DNA from: Pseudomonas sp. MF4836
GTDB taxonomy: Bacteria > Pseudomonadota > Gammaproteobacteria > Pseudomonadales > Pseudomonadaceae
Assembly (NCBI RefSeq): GCF_002018875.1
Contig: NZ_MVOL01000024.1
Span: forward strand, 1-55,127
Length of the DNA: 55,127 nucleotides
Direction of reading: 5' to 3'
The position numbers and the translations under genes were made by a program. The stretch's first letter is position 1; every line of letters starts with the position of its first letter. The notes under the pieces were generated by a model, which had not been told where the DNA came from, made no database searches, and worked only from the letters and a program-made list of their open reading frames with translations. Shown here piece by piece: positions 42,490-51,605 of this stretch.

Positions 42490-43001
42490 GGCAGCATCCG
42501 CTGCAGCACGCCGTGGCCACGCCACTGGTGCAGCACCACTGCGCCGACATGCCCCAGTACCAACAGGGCCAGGACCACGCAGCAAGCGCGGTGCACCTGG
42601 TTGAAAAACTCCAGCAGCAGCGGTTCTTCAAGGGGCTGGGGCATGGTCAGCAGACCAAAGAAATCGATGGGCCGGTTCATCATCAAGACGCCGGTCACCA
42701 GCACCAAGGCGGTGGCGATGTACAGCGCCAGGTGACCGAGTTTGGCCAGCACCTGGCTGGCGGCGCCGATCATGGACGGCTCCGGTGGCGCCGGGTGGGC
42801 CACGGAAAAAAACAGACGCAGCGCAAACAGCGGTATCAGCAACGCAGTCAGCGAGACGTTGATAAAGGTGATGCCGCTCTCGATCGCGTGCGGCATCTCC
42901 AGCAACGCGACGGCAAAGCCACTGACCGAGGCCCAGATAATGATCAGGGCCGAGCACCAGTGCAGCAGCCGACGCGGCTGGGAATAGTTATGAGCGGACA
43001 T
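42486..43001 (-). CDS. Cytochrome b561-like membrane protein heading the T2SS operon
   Basis: A 171-residue inner-membrane protein with four transmembrane helices (about 16-33, 44-66, 88-106, 133-153). The start R-R-L-L-H14-W and the end R-G-H-G-V-L-Q-R-M-L-P are typical of bacterial cytochrome b561. Candidate heme ligands are His14, His90, His137 and His151. In the second helix, where the family has His-Lys-Ser, this protein has I-N-V-S, so one heme ligand may be missing. The gene overlaps gspC and lies 64 bases after the LPMO gene. A redox role in the LPMO system is inferred. Confidence 0.82.
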   Translation of the reverse strand: MSAHNYSQPRRLLHWCSALIIIWASVSGFAVALLEMPHAIESGITFINVSLTALLIPLFALRLFFSVAHPAPPEPSMIGAASQVLAKLGHLALYIATALVLVTGVLMMNRPIDFFGLLTMPQPLEEPLLLEFFNQVHRACCVVLALLVLGHVGAVVLHQWRGHGVLQRMLP

Positions 43002-43016
43002 GGGGGTATTCCTGAA

Positions 43017-43047
43017 CGAAAAGAGCGTGACGCCAGGCGTCACGCTC
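43017..43047 (-). terminator. Terminator between the LPMO gene and the cytochrome-T2SS operon
   Basis: On the minus strand, GAGCGTGACGCC (43047-43036) pairs with GGCGTCACGCTC (43034-43023) with one base between arms, or 10-base arms with a 5-base loop, followed by TTTTCGTT. It may let a small fraction of LPMO transcripts continue into the T2SS operon. Confidence 0.8.
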
Positions 43048-43065
43048 GTGTTGCAGCCTTATGAA

Positions 43066-44553
43066 TTACTTGACCAGGTCCCAGGCTTGACCCCATGCCC
43101 AGCCCTTGCCAGGTGCGTAGGCATTGCCGGACGAGTTCTTGCACCAGCCGGAGAATGGATGCGGTTTGCACTGGTAAATCTTGCCGTCAGAGGCCAGTAC
43201 TTTGGTGCCGGCTTTGTAGTCGTTCTCGCCATCCGGGAATACGAAGTCATAGCCCCCACCGACCGCTGGGTCCTTGAGTTTGAAGCTGTGGGTCTGCTGC
43301 AGCAGCTCGCCTTTGTCGGCCTTGGCCACGACCACCAGGTCGTAGTCACCGGCAGTGACGTCCTTCAGTGCCATGGTGAAATGCGCAGTGTTTTCCCCGA
43401 CAGCGGCCTGCTGGTAAGCGATGTTCTCGCCCTTGGCATTGAACACGGAAGCGTCAATGGTGTACTTGCCACCTTGAGCGATAGCGTTGAAGTGCAGGTC
43501 GGCGGCGCCGTTATTCAAGGTGTAGTCAGCAGCCAGGCCGGTCAGGTTCAGGGTGCCTGGCAGAGCCGGTTGATCTTTATCGATCATGACCTTTGTCACG
43601 TCGCTCTTGGCAGTGATGTAGATGCCGTTGGCGTCGTAGCTAGGCACGACTTTATCGCCGGCACCAATCTTGCCCATCTGGTAGCCGGCGTTGGCTTTGT
43701 TGGCTTTTTCGGCCAGCAGGAATGGCCAGGTTTTGGCCTGAGCCTGTTCGACGGTGTTGATTTCCAGCACGGTCTGACGGCTGGTCTGTTCACCAGCAGC
43801 GGTGAACACGCGGGTCATGACTTTGTCGCCAATTTGCAGCTGTTCAGGCTGCACGGAGCCGATCTGGCTCCATTGGGAAACAGGAGCGCCGTCGTTATCG
43901 ATATTGACGTCGACCGCCTGGTAGAAGGTAGCGCTGGTGTTACCGACACGCCAGGTGGCGAGGATGACGTGATAGCCCGAGCGGTCAGCCGGAATGTTGA
44001 CTTGGTGCTTGGTCGGCTCGGAGAGGGACGGAATCTTGTTGTGGCCTTCTTCGTGCAGCAGCGGGGTCAGCTCGAAGGAATCGCGGGTCAGTGGCTCGTT
44101 CGGGTTCCAGTTTTTCTTGGTGATGTAGAACTGGCGATAGGCGGCCGGGTGCACAGCGGTGTACTTCCAGCGGAACTCGTTCATGCCCGGCTTGATGGTG
44201 GTCTTGGCCCAGCGATCGGCTTTCTGCTCATTCAATAGATCGAAGGATTGCAGGCCGCCGCTAGGGATTTTACCGTCAGCTGGGCCGCATTTGCTGAAGT
44301 CTTCAGCGCAGTACGTGCCAGTGTGATGATACTGAGCACCATTGGCTGAGTACTCCATGCTCTGTGGTTCATATTGGGCGGCGCCGCATCCTTTGTTGAT
44401 TTCGCCGCCGTTTTCATTGCACATGAATGCGCGGGATTTCGGGCTTTCAATGTAGCCGTGGGCGAAGGCTTGCTGCGAAGCCAGGGTGGCCAGGCCAATG
44501 GCCATGGCCAGGGGTAGTTTGCGCAGGGCGCTTGCACGTTTGCTATGAATCAT
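43066..44553 (-). CDS. gbpA: GbpA-type chitin-active lytic polysaccharide monooxygenase (AA10)
   Basis: A 495-residue secreted protein. The signal peptide is cleaved after A-F-A, leaving His32 as the N-terminal copper ligand (H-G-Y-I-E-S-P); the second histidine-brace ligand is His135 (A-V-H-P). The AA10 domain covers about 32-205, then GbpA-like domains about 215-420, then a CBM5/12-type chitin-binding module (about 435-495, with Y-Q-C-K and W-C). This is the Vibrio GbpA plan rather than the shorter CbpD. It oxidatively cleaves chitin and binds GlcNAc surfaces. It is next to a T2SS that probably exports it. Confidence 0.92.
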   Translation of the reverse strand: MIHSKRASALRKLPLAMAIGLATLASQQAFAHGYIESPKSRAFMCNENGGEINKGCGAAQYEPQSMEYSANGAQYHHTGTYCAEDFSKCGPADGKIPSGGLQSFDLLNEQKADRWAKTTIKPGMNEFRWKYTAVHPAAYRQFYITKKNWNPNEPLTRDSFELTPLLHEEGHNKIPSLSEPTKHQVNIPADRSGYHVILATWRVGNTSATFYQAVDVNIDNDGAPVSQWSQIGSVQPEQLQIGDKVMTRVFTAAGEQTSRQTVLEINTVEQAQAKTWPFLLAEKANKANAGYQMGKIGAGDKVVPSYDANGIYITAKSDVTKVMIDKDQPALPGTLNLTGLAADYTLNNGAADLHFNAIAQGGKYTIDASVFNAKGENIAYQQAAVGENTAHFTMALKDVTAGDYDLVVVAKADKGELLQQTHSFKLKDPAVGGGYDFVFPDGENDYKAGTKVLASDGKIYQCKPHPFSGWCKNSSGNAYAPGKGWAWGQAWDLVK

Positions 44554-44814
44554 GGTGAATCCTTGATGGCTTTCTAATTGGTTATAGAGCCGTCAAGGGC
44601 GGGTACGTATGGGGTGCTGAGCCCGCCTTTGAAGGCCTGGGCAGGATGCCCGCGGGGGTGAGAGGCGCCCATGGGACGAGTACGAGAGTCGGGTGCGGGG
44701 GACTTTTACGGGAGCCATCCAATGGGGCGGCAGCCCCGAGGGTGCGCGCCGGAGCATGACGTGAATGGCCAGGTCGAACAGGCCCGCGTCGAGGCGGGCG
44801 CAATGGGCGAGCCC

Positions 44815-47800
44815 CTACCCTCGGGGCGGTCGGTCCGGATGCCGATGCCGGATATCGTCCAACAGGCCGAGCAGCACCGCCACTAACTGCGCCTGGGCAG
44901 GATCCAGGTCGACGCCCTGGCTGGCAGCCTGGCGCACCCCTTCGCACGCACGCAGCAGCCCGGGCGCATCGATGGTGCAGGCCAGGCCCTCAAGGCGGTG
45001 CATGAATTGGCCGATGGCTTCGTCGTCGTTGTTGTCGGCCAGCGGCTGCTGCAGGCGCTGGCATTCCTCCTTCAGGTTGCTGTGCAACTCCTCCAGCAAA
45101 CGCCTGATCAGGCTCGGATCGGCGCCGGCCAGGCCCTCCAGATGGCTCAGGTCAAAGCCCGGGGTGGTGCCGGGCCGCAGTCGTTGGGGCTGTGCCGCTT
45201 GCCCGGCGAGGGCTTCGCGCAGGCGGGCCAGGGTCACGGGTTTGATCATCAGCTCGTTCATGCCGGCGTCGTGGCAACGTTGGTTTTCCCCGGTTAGGGC
45301 GCTGGCGGTGTAGCCGATGATCGGGCGCGGCACCAGGCCCAGGACCTGCTCGCGCTGGCGAATGGTCCGGGCCAGGGTGTAGCCGTCCATGCCGGGCATG
45401 TTGCAGTCGCTGATCAGCAGGTCGAAGGGCTCGCGCTCCCAGGCCTCCAGGGCCGCCGCGCCGCTGCAGACGAAGGTCGCGCGGTGGCCAAGACTGGCCA
45501 GTTGCTGCTGCAACACCAGGCCGTTGGTCGAGACATCGTCCACGATCAGCACCTTCAGCGCCTGGCTCAAGGCTTGCGGCAGATGGTGCTGTGGATCGCT
45601 ACCCAGCGCCGGCGCCGGCGCCGGCTGCCAGGTCAGGGGCAGTTCGACACTGACCTGGCAGCCCTGGTTGGGCTGGCTGTCGAGCCAGATCCGGCCCCCC
45701 ATCAATTGCACCAGCTGGCTGCAAATGTTCAGCCCCAGCCCGGAGCCGCCATACAGGTGCGCGACCTCGGCATGGGCCTGCATGTAGGGTTCGAAGATCC
45801 GTGGCTGGATGGCCTTGGAGATACCGATGCCAGTGTCGCTGACCTGCAGGGTCAACAAACTCTTGTCGCCCCCCAGGTCCAGCTCTTCGACGCTGAGCCG
45901 GACCTGGCCGCGGGCGGTGAACTTCAACGCGTTGCCCAGCAGGTTTTGCAGCACCTGGCGCAGGCGCATGGGGTCCAGCCAGTAGTGGCGCTGGGGCGTC
46001 AGGCCGGAGCAGTCGAGGCTCAGGGCCAGGCCGCTCTGCCGGGCCTGGGCGGCAAACAGATCGAGGCAGTCTTGCAGCAGCGGCGCCAGGGCCACCGGCT
46101 GTGGCGCCAATTGCATCTGTCCGCTCTCGATCTTGTCGAGGTCGAGGATATTGCCGATCAGGTCGATCATCGAATGGGCCGACTGCTGGGCGATCCGCAG
46201 GTTTTCCGACGGTGCCCGTTCGCTCCGGCTTTCCAGTTCCAGCAGGCCGACCAGGGCATTGAGCGGGGTGCGCAGTTCGTGGCTCATGGTGGCCAGGAAC
46301 TCGCCCTTGGCGGCGCTGGCATCGACCGCGGTCTGTTGCGCCTCGCGCAGTTTGAGTTCCAGGCCCTTGCGTTCACTGATGTCGATCCAGCCGCCGAGCA
46401 GGCCCTGCAACTTGCCGCGCGCGCTGTAGAACGGCACCAGCCAATGGTAGATATGCCGCCGCTCGCCGTTGACCTCGATGCAACCGTCGAAAAACTGCGG
46501 CTGACGGTTGTCCAGCAGCAGCCGGTACTGCTCTTCCAGATTCAGCGCCAGGCTGTGGGGCGCCATGCCCTGCTGCTGCGGGGTGGTGCCTTGCAGCTGT
46601 TCCAGGGCGCTGCCGAAGAAGCTTTCGTAGGCGCGGTTGCAGGTGCTCAGACGCAATTCCAGGTCGCGCACGTACAGCGGCGTCGGCAAGCCGTTGAGCA
46701 GGGAGAACTGGAAGGCCAACTGGTCGCTCAGCTGATGCTGGGCGGCACGCCGTTGGCGCACCTGGACCTTGAGCCGCCAGTTCCACAGCAGCGACAGCAG
46801 GACCACCACCAGCGCCAGGACCACGGCGTGCCAGAAGCCATCCGGCAGTTGCTCCCAGGGTGCGTGATCGGCCTGGGGGCTGGTCAGCAGCTTGACCCGG
46901 CCATTGAGCTCGCCGGCCACCGACCCGAGCAACTTATCGAGAATGCCGCGCAGCTCGGGGGCGCTGGGGCTGATGGCGAACACCTGGGGCAGGGACATGG
47001 CCTGGACAGTCTGCCCGGCCCGCAGGTCGCGTCCGCTCAGCCACGGCTGGCGTCCACGGGTGCAGAGCGCGGTGTACAGGGTGGCGTCGACCTTGCCGCT
47101 TTCCACCAGGGCCAGAGCCTGCTCGGTGGTTTGGGTGCGCACCACCTGGACGCGCGGGTAGCGGGTCTGCAACCAGCTGTCCAGGGGGTGATTGAACGGC
47201 AAGGCCAGGCGGCGGCCGACCATGGCCTCCAGGGAGCTGGGCGAACTGGCGTCGCGGCGAATCACGAAGGTCCAGGCCTGGGCGCCGAAGGGTTCGCTGA
47301 AGGCCAGGGTCTGCCGGCGTTCGGCGGTGGCCGGCAGGCTGGTGGCCAACTGCGCGCGGCCGCCTTGCAGCAGTTGCTGGTCGGCGGCGGGCGACTGGCT
47401 GGCGAGCACTTCCAGTTGCAGGGGGTAGACGTCGCCCAGGCCCCGCAGGATCTCCATGCCCAGGCCGATCCACTGGCCCTCGTTATCGCGATAGAAGTAG
47501 GGCGGTTGCTCGCTGGCAATCAGGGTCAGGGTTGGATGCTGGTGCAGCCACTCACGCTCTTTGGGGGTCAGGGCAAAGGCGTCCGCCGGGGCGAACAGCC
47601 GGGTGGACTGGGTACGCTGCTCGATGATCTCGCGATTGCGCGCCTCGGAGATGCTTTCCAGGGTCACGTTGATCAGGGTAATCAGGTCGTGCTCGTTTTC
47701 CCGGGCGGCGAAGGAGAAACCTTCGCTGCTCAGGTGCGCGGCGAACTTGTTTTGCAGCTTCATCTCGGGCAGGGCGAGCATGTGGAAATTGGCCCGTACC

Positions 47801-48411
47801 TTGTCGCCGATAAACGCATCGACTTCGCCCTCCGCCAGGCGCCGCAGGCCTTCGGCGGTGTTCGCAACCGTGCTCAGCTTGGCGTGCGGGTAGGCCTGGA
47901 GCACGGTGGCCAAGTCCATGTAGTCGGCGAGCAGCAGGACCCGCTTGCCTTCCAGGTCGGGAGGCAGGCTGTTGTCGGCACTGCGGCCGACGATGATCGG
48001 TGCATTGGTCAGGTACGGGCGGCTGAGTATCAGCCTGGCATGTCGGCGTTCAAAGTCGGTGACCCGGGTCAGCAGGTCGATTTCCCCGGATTTGAGCCCG
48101 TCTATGGCTGCCGCCACGCTGGGGTAGGACACCTCCTCGATCGACAGGTCGAGAAAGTCCCCGACCAGTTGCAGGTAGTCCTCGGTGATGGCGCGCAGGG
48201 CCAGGTTGGCGCTGCCTTCGCGCACATTCTCGGGGGGCGTGATGCGCGCCACGCGCAGGGTTTTGCTCGGCAGTGACTGACGCATGGCGTTGAGCTGGGC
48301 CAGGCTGGCCGGGGTCGGCTCGGGCGCGTCGGCCAGGGCGTTGTTGGGGCCTGTCAGAGCACACAGGCCAAGCAGGCACAGGGCGATCAGGGACCGCAGC
48401 AAACGATGCAT
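44815..48411 (-). CDS. Hybrid sensor histidine kinase, BvgS/EvgS/RocS type
   Basis: A 1198-residue hybrid kinase. Order: signal peptide, two periplasmic SBP-bac-3 (Venus-flytrap) domains (about 40-280 and 290-520), one transmembrane helix (about 535-555), a PAS domain (about 575-690), HisKA with His712 (M-S-H-E-L-R-T-P-L-N), HATPase, a receiver with Asp1001 (D-C-N-M-P-G-M-D-G) and HPt with His1138 (F-M-H-R-L-E). This is the BvgS/EvgS/RocS1 plan. ATG 48411 has GAAGG upstream; an alternative GTG at 48426 would overlap the regulator's stop. The ligand is unknown. Confidence 0.92.
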   Translation of the reverse strand: MHRLLRSLIALCLLGLCALTGPNNALADAPEPTPASLAQLNAMRQSLPSKTLRVARITPPENVREGSANLALRAITEDYLQLVGDFLDLSIEEVSYPSVAAAIDGLKSGEIDLLTRVTDFERRHARLILSRPYLTNAPIIVGRSADNSLPPDLEGKRVLLLADYMDLATVLQAYPHAKLSTVANTAEGLRRLAEGEVDAFIGDKVRANFHMLALPEMKLQNKFAAHLSSEGFSFAARENEHDLITLINVTLESISEARNREIIEQRTQSTRLFAPADAFALTPKEREWLHQHPTLTLIASEQPPYFYRDNEGQWIGLGMEILRGLGDVYPLQLEVLASQSPAADQQLLQGGRAQLATSLPATAERRQTLAFSEPFGAQAWTFVIRRDASSPSSLEAMVGRRLALPFNHPLDSWLQTRYPRVQVVRTQTTEQALALVESGKVDATLYTALCTRGRQPWLSGRDLRAGQTVQAMSLPQVFAISPSAPELRGILDKLLGSVAGELNGRVKLLTSPQADHAPWEQLPDGFWHAVVLALVVVLLSLLWNWRLKVQVRQRRAAQHQLSDQLAFQFSLLNGLPTPLYVRDLELRLSTCNRAYESFFGSALEQLQGTTPQQQGMAPHSLALNLEEQYRLLLDNRQPQFFDGCIEVNGERRHIYHWLVPFYSARGKLQGLLGGWIDISERKGLELKLREAQQTAVDASAAKGEFLATMSHELRTPLNALVGLLELESRSERAPSENLRIAQQSAHSMIDLIGNILDLDKIESGQMQLAPQPVALAPLLQDCLDLFAAQARQSGLALSLDCSGLTPQRHYWLDPMRLRQVLQNLLGNALKFTARGQVRLSVEELDLGGDKSLLTLQVSDTGIGISKAIQPRIFEPYMQAHAEVAHLYGGSGLGLNICSQLVQLMGGRIWLDSQPNQGCQVSVELPLTWQPAPAPALGSDPQHHLPQALSQALKVLIVDDVSTNGLVLQQQLASLGHRATFVCSGAAALEAWEREPFDLLISDCNMPGMDGYTLARTIRQREQVLGLVPRPIIGYTASALTGENQRCHDAGMNELMIKPVTLARLREALAGQAAQPQRLRPGTTPGFDLSHLEGLAGADPSLIRRLLEELHSNLKEECQRLQQPLADNNDDEAIGQFMHRLEGLACTIDAPGLLRACEGVRQAASQGVDLDPAQAQLVAVLLGLLDDIRHRHPDRPPRG

Positions 48412-48422
48412 GGCAGTCGCCT

Positions 48423-49064
48423 TCACGTCAGGCCGTTTTCCTGGATGTAGAGGTAGAGCGCGGCGTTGGTGTCCAGCCCCAGCTTGCGCATGGCGCTGAT
48501 CTTCTGGGTGCTGATGGTTTGCTTGCTGCGGTTCAGGTGCAAGGCGATTTCGCCGATGGTCAGGCCGCTGCCATACAGGCGCAGGACCTCGACTTCCCGT
48601 GGCGAGAGTTCTTCCAATTGCAGCAGCGGTTTGCCGTGCTCGGCCTCACCCAGGTCCAGCAGTTGCCTGAACACGGGCGAAAGAAAGGGCGCCGAGGCAC
48701 TGGCGCCAATAGCCTTGGGCAAGTCATTGAGCAGCCCGCGCTTGCTCACCAGGCCCTGGATCCCGAGCTTGAGCACCGAGCCGATCAGGGCCGGGTTGTT
48801 GAGCATGGTGACCACCACTATCGCCAACTGCGGGTAGCGACGGCGCAGTTGCTGGATCAGGCGCAAGCCATCGACCTGCTCGCTGCCGGGCATCATCAGG
48901 TCGGTGATCAGCAGGTCGCAGGATTGCCGACCGAGGAGTTCGAAAAGCCCGCCGACGTCCTGCGCCTCGCCCACGATCGACAGCTTGGGGTTATCGCTCA
49001 ACAGGGCGCGCATGCCGATCAGTGTGATGGGGTGATCATCGACGATCACGGTTTGGATTGGCAT
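48423..49064 (-). CDS. NarL/BvgA-type response regulator
   Basis: A 213-residue response regulator: receiver with Asp9-Asp10 and the phospho-acceptor Asp55 (D-L-L-I-T-D-L-M-M-P-G), and a LuxR-type HTH (about 148-195, L-S-P-R-E-V-E-V-L-R-L, I-G-E-I-A-L-H-L-N-R-S-K-Q-T-I). It is the likely partner of the hybrid kinase (receives phosphate from its HPt), and the pair recalls RocS1/RocA1 and EvgSA. The start is ATG 49064; longer in-frame options are not protein-like. It is divergent from the TonB receptor, with 371 bases between starts. Confidence 0.92.
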   Translation of the reverse strand: MPIQTVIVDDHPITLIGMRALLSDNPKLSIVGEAQDVGGLFELLGRQSCDLLITDLMMPGSEQVDGLRLIQQLRRRYPQLAIVVVTMLNNPALIGSVLKLGIQGLVSKRGLLNDLPKAIGASASAPFLSPVFRQLLDLGEAEHGKPLLQLEELSPREVEVLRLYGSGLTIGEIALHLNRSKQTISTQKISAMRKLGLDTNAALYLYIQENGLT

Positions 49065-49379
49065 CGGGTCGGGTCTCTTTTGATTCAGGGGAGAGGGGGC
49101 TTGCTGGCCTGGCAATAGGGCTCCGTTCACCGCTTGTCAGGGGGTGTGTTGTCTGGGGGGGTAGCGAGGGGCGGCGATTCTATAGAGAAAAACCTGTCAT
49201 CTGCCTGAACGCGGGGTGCCTTTTTTGTAAAGAAGTGTTGGTTTCCGATGGCCGGATATGCAGCTCGAAGCGTGAGCGGGGCTGAGGTTTTAGTACTTGG
49301 CCGATAGGCCTCGGACCGTTGTTTTTGCACCATGGCGCCCTTAATCCGGTGCGCCCGGTCGCCGATTCGACCTGGCGTG

Positions 49380-49404
49380 CCCCGAGCCCGTCGCGGGGTC
49401 TTTT
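49380..49404 (+). other. Small hairpin with T-tract in the TonB-receptor leader
   Basis: CCCCG (49380-49384) pairs with CGGGG (49394-49398) and is followed by TCTTTT, 32 bases before the ATG. It resembles a weak attenuator. The rest of 49065-49435 shows no Fur-box match and nothing else recognisable. Confidence 0.4.
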
Positions 49405-49435
49405 GCAGCGCCCCGCGTCTTCAGGAAAGCCCGTC

Positions 49436-51598
49436 ATGAACCATCTCCCGGCCCGCCGTCGTTACGCTGCGCTGCTGTGCGCCACCCTGTGTTCCCCGGC
49501 CTTGGCCGAAGAGGCGCTGGTCCTGCCCGATCAGGTCGTCAGCGCCGATGAGGCGCCCCTCAGCCCGGGGCTGGAACTGGACCGCTTGAGCAGCACCGGT
49601 TCGCGGCTGGGCCTCGACCTGCGTTCGACCCCGGCCTCGGTCAGCGTGGTCACCCGCGAGCAGATCGAGCGCCGCGGCGCCCGTACCACCGGTGAAATGC
49701 TCGACATCGTGCCCGGGCTCAATGCGTCGGCACCGCCAGGCATGGGCAATGCCGTGAGCTGGCGCGGCTTTGGCGGCGGCCAGGTGAGCCAGTTGTTCAA
49801 CGGCATCGGCCTGCATTACGACAGCATCACCGCGCGTCCGGTGGACGGCTGGATCTACGACCGGGTCGAAGCCATTGGCGGGGCCTCGGGTTTTCTCAAT
49901 GGCGCCGGGGCGGTGGGTGGCTCGCTCAATTACATCTCCAAACAGCCGCTGCGCGGCCACGACTTCAACCAGGCTCGGCTGCGCCAGGGCTCGGATCACA
50001 GCGGTGAAACCGCCCTGGGCTTCAACCACGGCCTGGGAGAAAACCACGTCGCGCGCCTGGACTTCAGCCACAGCCAGGGCCGGGGCTATGCCGACCGCGA
50101 GCGGCGCGAGGCCTTTACCAGCGCCTTCTCCCTGCTCAGCGATATCAGCGCGCAGTTCAGCCACACCCTGGCCCTGGAGTATCAGGAAGAACGGGTCGAC
50201 AACCCCTACTGGGGCACGCCGGTGCTCAATGGCACTGGCCGCCCGATGAAGATCGACCGCCGCGACCGCCTGCGCAATTTCAATGTCGACGACAGCCTGT
50301 ACCAGCAGCGCGTGCAGTGGTTGCGCTCGCTCAGCGAATACCGCTTCGACGAGGCCACCGAGCTGCGCAACACCCTCTACCGCTACCAGGCCACGCGGCA
50401 GTTTCAGAACCTGGAAAACTACCGCTACAACGCCGACAACAGCGCGGTGATCCGTTCCGGCGCGCTGTTGCAACGCCATGAGCAACAGGTCATCGGCAAC
50501 CGTTTCGAGCTGCACCGCGAACAGCCGTTGTTCGACCTCGACAGCCGCTGGCTGCTGGGGCTGGACTACAGCCATAACGTACAGATGCGCCTGCCTCGCT
50601 CGCTGCCCGGCGTGGTGGACCAGGTGGATCCGGGGGATTTCGACCCGGGCAGTTTCTGGGACATCCCCGGCATGCAGCGTGGATTCCACAAGGACCGGCG
50701 CAACCAGGTGGACACCCGGGGGCTGTTTTTCGAGCACCACCTGCAACTGACCGAGCGTCTGTCGCTGCTCACCGGCCTGCGCCATGAGCGCATCGAGTTG
50801 CAGGTCGACAACTACCGCGCGGTGAGCACGAGCAACCCGGCTTATTTCAGCCGTGATTACGCTGCCAGTACCGGTCGCGCCGGGTTGGTCTACCAGTTGA
50901 CCCCGCACGCCAACGTCTATGTGCAATACAGCACTGCCGCCGATCCGCCGGCCGGCATGCTCGCCACCGCGACCCTGGGTCAGGTCGAGGATTTCGACCT
51001 GACCCGTGGCCGGCAGCTGGAGGTGGGCGCCAAGTTCGACTTTCTTCAGGGGCGCGGCGCCGGCACCGTGGCCCTGTACCAGATCGAGCGCAAGAACCTG
51101 GCCACCGCCGACCCGCTCAATCCCGGGCAAAGCCTGGCAGTCGGCCAGCAATCGAGCCGTGGCCTGGAACTGGCCGGCTCGCTGCGCGTGACCCCGCAAT
51201 GGCTGGTGGAAGGCAACCTGGCCTACACCGAGGCCTGGTACGACGATTTCAGCGAGCGGGTCGATGGCGTGAGTGTGTCGCGCAAGGGGCACACACCGGG
51301 CAACACCCCGCGTCAGGTGGCCAACCTGTGGCTGACCTGGGACCTGGACCCGGCCTGGCAACTCGGTTTCGACGGCCGCCATGTGGCCCAGGTGTATGCC
51401 GATGCGGCCAACGAGCGGCGGGTCCCGGGTTACCAGGTGTTCGGGGCATTTGCCGGTTACCGCCTGAGCGCCGATACCCGCCTGACGGCACGGCTGCGCA
51501 ACCTGACAGACGCAATTTATGCCGAGCGCGCCAATGGCACGCAGCTGTATCTGGGAGCCCCGCGCAGCGTTGAGCTGGCGTTGGACACGCGGTTCTGA
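49436..51598 (+). CDS. TonB-dependent receptor, siderophore-type
   Basis: A 720-residue outer-membrane receptor. Signal peptide cleaved near S-P-A-L-A (residue 23), TonB-box-like V-L-P-D-Q-V-V, plug domain (about 55-165, T-P-A-S-V-S-V-V-T-R-E-Q-I) and a 22-strand barrel with C-terminal F. The plug L-D-I-V-P-G-L-N, G-N-A-V-S-W-R-G-F-G-G-G-Q-V and the second block G-A-S-G-F-L-N-G-A-G-A-V-G-G-S-L-N-Y-I-S-K are typical of ferric-siderophore receptors. There is no STN signalling domain. A PepSY gene follows after 7 bases, as for siderophore uptake operons. Confidence 0.92.
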   Translation: MNHLPARRRYAALLCATLCSPALAEEALVLPDQVVSADEAPLSPGLELDRLSSTGSRLGLDLRSTPASVSVVTREQIERRGARTTGEMLDIVPGLNASAPPGMGNAVSWRGFGGGQVSQLFNGIGLHYDSITARPVDGWIYDRVEAIGGASGFLNGAGAVGGSLNYISKQPLRGHDFNQARLRQGSDHSGETALGFNHGLGENHVARLDFSHSQGRGYADRERREAFTSAFSLLSDISAQFSHTLALEYQEERVDNPYWGTPVLNGTGRPMKIDRRDRLRNFNVDDSLYQQRVQWLRSLSEYRFDEATELRNTLYRYQATRQFQNLENYRYNADNSAVIRSGALLQRHEQQVIGNRFELHREQPLFDLDSRWLLGLDYSHNVQMRLPRSLPGVVDQVDPGDFDPGSFWDIPGMQRGFHKDRRNQVDTRGLFFEHHLQLTERLSLLTGLRHERIELQVDNYRAVSTSNPAYFSRDYAASTGRAGLVYQLTPHANVYVQYSTAADPPAGMLATATLGQVEDFDLTRGRQLEVGAKFDFLQGRGAGTVALYQIERKNLATADPLNPGQSLAVGQQSSRGLELAGSLRVTPQWLVEGNLAYTEAWYDDFSERVDGVSVSRKGHTPGNTPRQVANLWLTWDLDPAWQLGFDGRHVAQVYADAANERRVPGYQVFGAFAGYRLSADTRLTARLRNLTDAIYAERANGTQLYLGAPRSVELALDTRF

Positions 51599-51605
51599 GG
51601 CGCGA

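Noticed and set aside
44554..44814. Possible small gene between the LPMO gene and the hybrid kinase
   Set aside because: The frames there are Pro/Arg/Gly-rich with no ribosome-binding site or homology I recognise; treated as intergenic.
45484..48276. A very long open frame (over 900 codons) on the plus strand, antisense to the hybrid kinase
   Set aside because: It mirrors the codon pattern of the kinase on the other strand, is Gly/Gln/Arg-rich and low-complexity, and has no domain. Long antisense frames are common in high-GC DNA.
49065..49435. Search for a Fur box before the TonB receptor
   Set aside because: No stretch resembles the GATAATGATAATCATTATC-type consensus by eye; weak sites cannot be excluded without a matrix scan.
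49421..51382. Long minus-strand frame opposite the TonB receptor
   Set aside because: The receptor on the plus strand has a signal peptide, plug and barrel with a terminal aromatic; the antisense frame is Gln/Val/Ala-rich and has none.
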